A stretch of DNA of 64,000 bases, taken from contig NZ_NIUC01000002.1 in the NCBI RefSeq assembly GCF_002807035.1, positions 615,477 through 679,476 of the forward strand, read 5' to 3'. Every line of letters starts with the position of its first letter. Position 1 is the stretch's first letter. Below the pieces are notes generated by a model that ran no database searches, had not been told where the DNA came from, and worked only from the letters and a program-made list of their open reading frames with translations. Of this stretch, positions 62,173 to 64,000 are shown in pieces. A program made the position numbers and the translations under genes. The DNA comes from Algoriphagus formosus. Its GTDB lineage: Bacteria; Bacteroidota; Bacteroidia; Cytophagales; Cyclobacteriaceae.

Positions 62173-63215
62173 ACACCGCAATCGAAACTACCTCACTCAA
62201 GCAGGCCTGGACCAATCTAAAGGAACAAGAGCCAAAACTTCGAATTCGTGACGCTGCCAAAAAATTGGGCGTTTCTGAAGCTGAATTACTAGCAACAGGA
62301 ATCGGTGAAAACGTGATCCGACTATCCGAGGACTTTGTGGAACAGCTTGAAAAATTTCCAAAGCTAGGTCGGGTAATGTCTTTGACACGAAATGAAGGCT
62401 GTGTTTTGGAGCATAAAGGCACTTTCCAAAAAATCGAGGTGCATCAGGCCGGACCTCAAAAAATCGCCACAGTGATCGGACCAATTGAGCAGCGGGTGTT
62501 CTTCGGAGGATGGAAATTTGGCTTTGCGGTAGTTTCAGAAACTCCACGTGGCCCGATGTTTAGTCTTCAGTATTTTGACAAAGCTGGTGATGCGGTCATG
62601 AAGGTGTTTTTGCAGGAGGATTCCGATTTTGACTTCTCTGAAGAATTGGTCAAAGCACATACCCACGCTGATCAGTCCTCTGATTTGGCTATTGAGACAT
62701 TCGAAAAAGCGGAGTACGTAAGCAAGAATGACTTGGATTTTGAAAGCCTTTCTTCGGATTGGGAAAATATGAAAGACACCCATGATTTCTTCGGAATGCT
62801 TCGCAAATACAAATTGAACCGACTCAATGCGGTCGAGTGGATTGATGACAAGTGGGCTTATGAAGTGGATCGGCTTTCTGTGAGAAGTGTATTGGAAACT
62901 GCCTCTGACATCAAGCTTCCTATCATGATTTTCGCAGGAAATAAGGGGAATATTCAGATTCACCAAGGCAAGGTGAAGACCATCAAGCAACTGGGAGATT
63001 GGCTCAATGTCATGGATCCTGAATTTAATATGCACCTCAATGAATCCGTTGTGGACCGTGCCTTCGTAGTTCATAAAAATACGACCGAAGGATTGGTCTC
63101 TGCCTTAGAGCTTTTTGATGCGGAAGGAGAAATGGTTGCTCAGTTCTTTGGACTGCGCAAACCTGGAATTCCTCAAAAACCCGAATGGAAAGCAATTCTC
63201 GACAGTTTGAACTAA
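62169..63215 (+). CDS. hmuS: HemS/HmuS-like heme-degrading or heme-trafficking factor
   Basis: 348 residues, cytoplasmic, with two repeated ChuX/HemS-like domains (LRIRDAAKKLGVSEAELLAT at the start; VMSLTRNEGCVLEHKG; second repeat near 190-340 with PIMIFAGNKGNIQIHQGKV). Binds imported heme and, in related proteins, opens it or passes it on. Coupled to the hmuV gene by a 4-base overlap. A terminator-like hairpin follows. Confidence 0.9.
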   Translation: MNTAIETTSLKQAWTNLKEQEPKLRIRDAAKKLGVSEAELLATGIGENVIRLSEDFVEQLEKFPKLGRVMSLTRNEGCVLEHKGTFQKIEVHQAGPQKIATVIGPIEQRVFFGGWKFGFAVVSETPRGPMFSLQYFDKAGDAVMKVFLQEDSDFDFSEELVKAHTHADQSSDLAIETFEKAEYVSKNDLDFESLSSDWENMKDTHDFFGMLRKYKLNRLNAVEWIDDKWAYEVDRLSVRSVLETASDIKLPIMIFAGNKGNIQIHQGKVKTIKQLGDWLNVMDPEFNMHLNESVVDRAFVVHKNTTEGLVSALELFDAEGEMVAQFFGLRKPGIPQKPEWKAILDSLN

Positions 63216-63222
63216 ATCAAAC

Positions 63223-63244
63223 AAGCGGAGGTCCAACTCCGCTT
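63223..63244 (+). terminator. Hairpin between hmuS and the TonB receptor gene
   Basis: Perfect 8-bp arms AAGCGGAG / CTCCGCTT with a 6-base loop, then AAATTTTAAA. It ends 13 bases before the receptor ATG and may lower receptor expression relative to the transporter or be bypassed by a second promoter. Confidence 0.6.
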
Positions 63245-63257
63245 AAATTTTAAACCT

Positions 63258-64000
63258 ATGTTTAGAATTAATCTAATTAAAATTACAGCTATTTTTCTTC
63301 TGATTCCCCACCTTGTATTTGGGGCTTTTCAAGAGGGGGAAAAGATTATTTTGGATGAAAAGGGAAATCCTATTCCATTTGCCCTAGTCAAAGTGGATGG
63401 CCAAAAGCCTTTGTCTGTGGATGAAAACGGGCAGGTAGATTCTCCTTCGAAAGGTGACCGAGTGGTGATTTTTGCGCTTGGTTATGAAACCCAGCAGCTC
63501 ACTTGGGAAGAATGGCTGGCATCCGAAAAAATCATTCTTCTTGAAAAATCCGGAAACCTCCAGGAGGTTGTGGTGGCAGCCACGCGAACTGAGCGAAGTG
63601 TTGAAGACCTTCCCATGCCGGTAACTGTCTTGAATACCGAGAAAATTCAGGAAACAGGCGGGATGCGCCTATCGGAAATTTTGCGCGAGCAAACTGGCCT
63701 TCAAATCGCCTCAGACCATGGCGCTGGCTTGCAGATGCAAGGGCTTGACTCTGATTACATTTTAATTCTACTAGACGGCGAGCCATTGATTGGTCGTACA
63801 GCAGGCACCTTTGATTTGGACCGCATCTCAGTCTCCAATATTGAGCGAATCGAGATTCTTCGGGGCCCATCCAGTGCCCTGTATGGAAGTGAAGCCATGG
63901 CTGGAGTGGTCAATATCATCACCAAAAATAACTCGGGACAACGCAAAGCAGATATAGCGCTACGCCATCGGTCGTTTAACAGCTGGAACCCATCCTTGGA
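63258..64000 (+). CDS. hmuR: TonB-dependent receptor, probably for heme (3' end outside window)
   Basis: The ATG at 63258 opens a frame that runs to the window end (about 247 codons). A signal peptide with LIKITAIFLLIPHLVFG is followed by a carboxypeptidase-like regulatory N-domain (residues about 30-95) and a plug domain: LQEVVVAATRTERSVEDLP (TonB-box-like region), MRLSEILREQTGLQIAS, DGEPLIGRTAGTFDLDRI, RGPSSALYGSEAMAGVVNI. Position last in a heme uptake operon points to outer-membrane heme import. A dyad overlaps its first codons (63260-63278). Confidence 0.88.
   Translation, partial: MFRINLIKITAIFLLIPHLVFGAFQEGEKIILDEKGNPIPFALVKVDGQKPLSVDENGQVDSPSKGDRVVIFALGYETQQLTWEEWLASEKIILLEKSGNLQEVVVAATRTERSVEDLPMPVTVLNTEKIQETGGMRLSEILREQTGLQIASDHGAGLQMQGLDSDYILILLDGEPLIGRTAGTFDLDRISVSNIERIEILRGPSSALYGSEAMAGVVNIITKNNSGQRKADIALRHRSFNSWNPSL
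63260..63278. promoter_or_regulatory. Third dyad of the heme-operon type, in the receptor's first codons
   Basis: TTAGA-ATTAA-TCTAA (arms 5 bp) is the core of the same dyad as at 59372 and 59412, with four differences in 19 bases from their consensus. It overlaps the start of the receptor coding sequence, so a bound repressor could block translation-proximal transcription. Confidence 0.4.

Noticed and set aside
62535..63074. 179-codon minus-strand frame
   Set aside because: Antisense shadow of the HemS-like gene.

Overview
The window reads as chromosome of a Bacteroidota member, most likely order Cytophagales and close to Algoriphagus/Cyclobacteriaceae. This is inferred from gene content and signals, not from a database search. 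The evidence is: many promoters with the Bacteroidota -7 box TAnnTTTG, few Shine-Dalgarno sites, lipoproteins with short Cys lipoboxes, paired VCBS/ASPIC-UnbV proteins, DUF4221 and 6-bladed beta-propeller lipoproteins, DUF2851, BshA, an atpD-atpC pair apart from the other ATP synthase genes, and an rpsU-xerC-hpf cluster. No rRNA, tRNA, prophage, insertion-sequence transposase or CRISPR array was seen.

Layout. 1-6.6 kb: two large VCBS/ASPIC-UnbV proteins (the first cut by the window edge) and a vanadium-haloperoxidase-like lipoprotein. 6.6-12.2 kb: a sugar-isomerase-like TIM barrel, a DUF4143 ATPase, then rnhA, a MarC protein, a class V aminotransferase and aroQ on the minus strand. 12.3-23.9 kb: rlmN, a macroglobulin/TonB-plug protein, a minus operon (small membrane protein, mutL, two rhomboid proteases), and a GH3-beta-lactamase fusion. 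24-25.6 kb: a small Cys-containing secreted peptide plus a DUF4221 lipoprotein. 26-35 kb: bshA, a fatty-acid hydroxylase, an NAD-epimerase-like enzyme, a PQQ dehydrogenase, a TPR histidine kinase and an acyl-CoA dehydrogenase. 35-38.9 kb: xerD, a peptide deformylase and a second peptide plus beta-propeller pair, with a broken deformylase copy and a DUF4221 remnant. 39-50 kb: an ABC-F ATPase, an AlkD-like protein, a histidine kinase/response regulator pair, a nucleoside phosphorylase, trhO, a NeuD-like acyltransferase, DUF2851 and pyrF. 50-59 kb: a frameshifted secreted protein, a flippase-like membrane protein, GT2 and GT39 glycosyltransferases, hpf, xerC, rpsU, atpC and atpD. 59.4-64 kb: a heme uptake operon (binding protein, permease, ATPase, HemS-like protein, TonB receptor running off the end).

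The most unusual content is in two places. First, there are two cassettes of the form 'small secreted Cys peptide - strong hairpin - beta-propeller lipoprotein'. Each is flanked by direct repeats: 87 bp around one, and about 180 bp made of the 5' end of a peptide deformylase gene around the other. Second, the intergenic DNA carries several families of short repeats: 30-bp GAAATA-bounded hairpin units around the ABC-F gene, arrays with 7-bp period at several loci (one inside the ABC-F reading frame), and MITE-like inverted-repeat elements. The heme operon promoter is bracketed by two matching 19-bp dyads, which fits an iron- or heme-responsive repressor.
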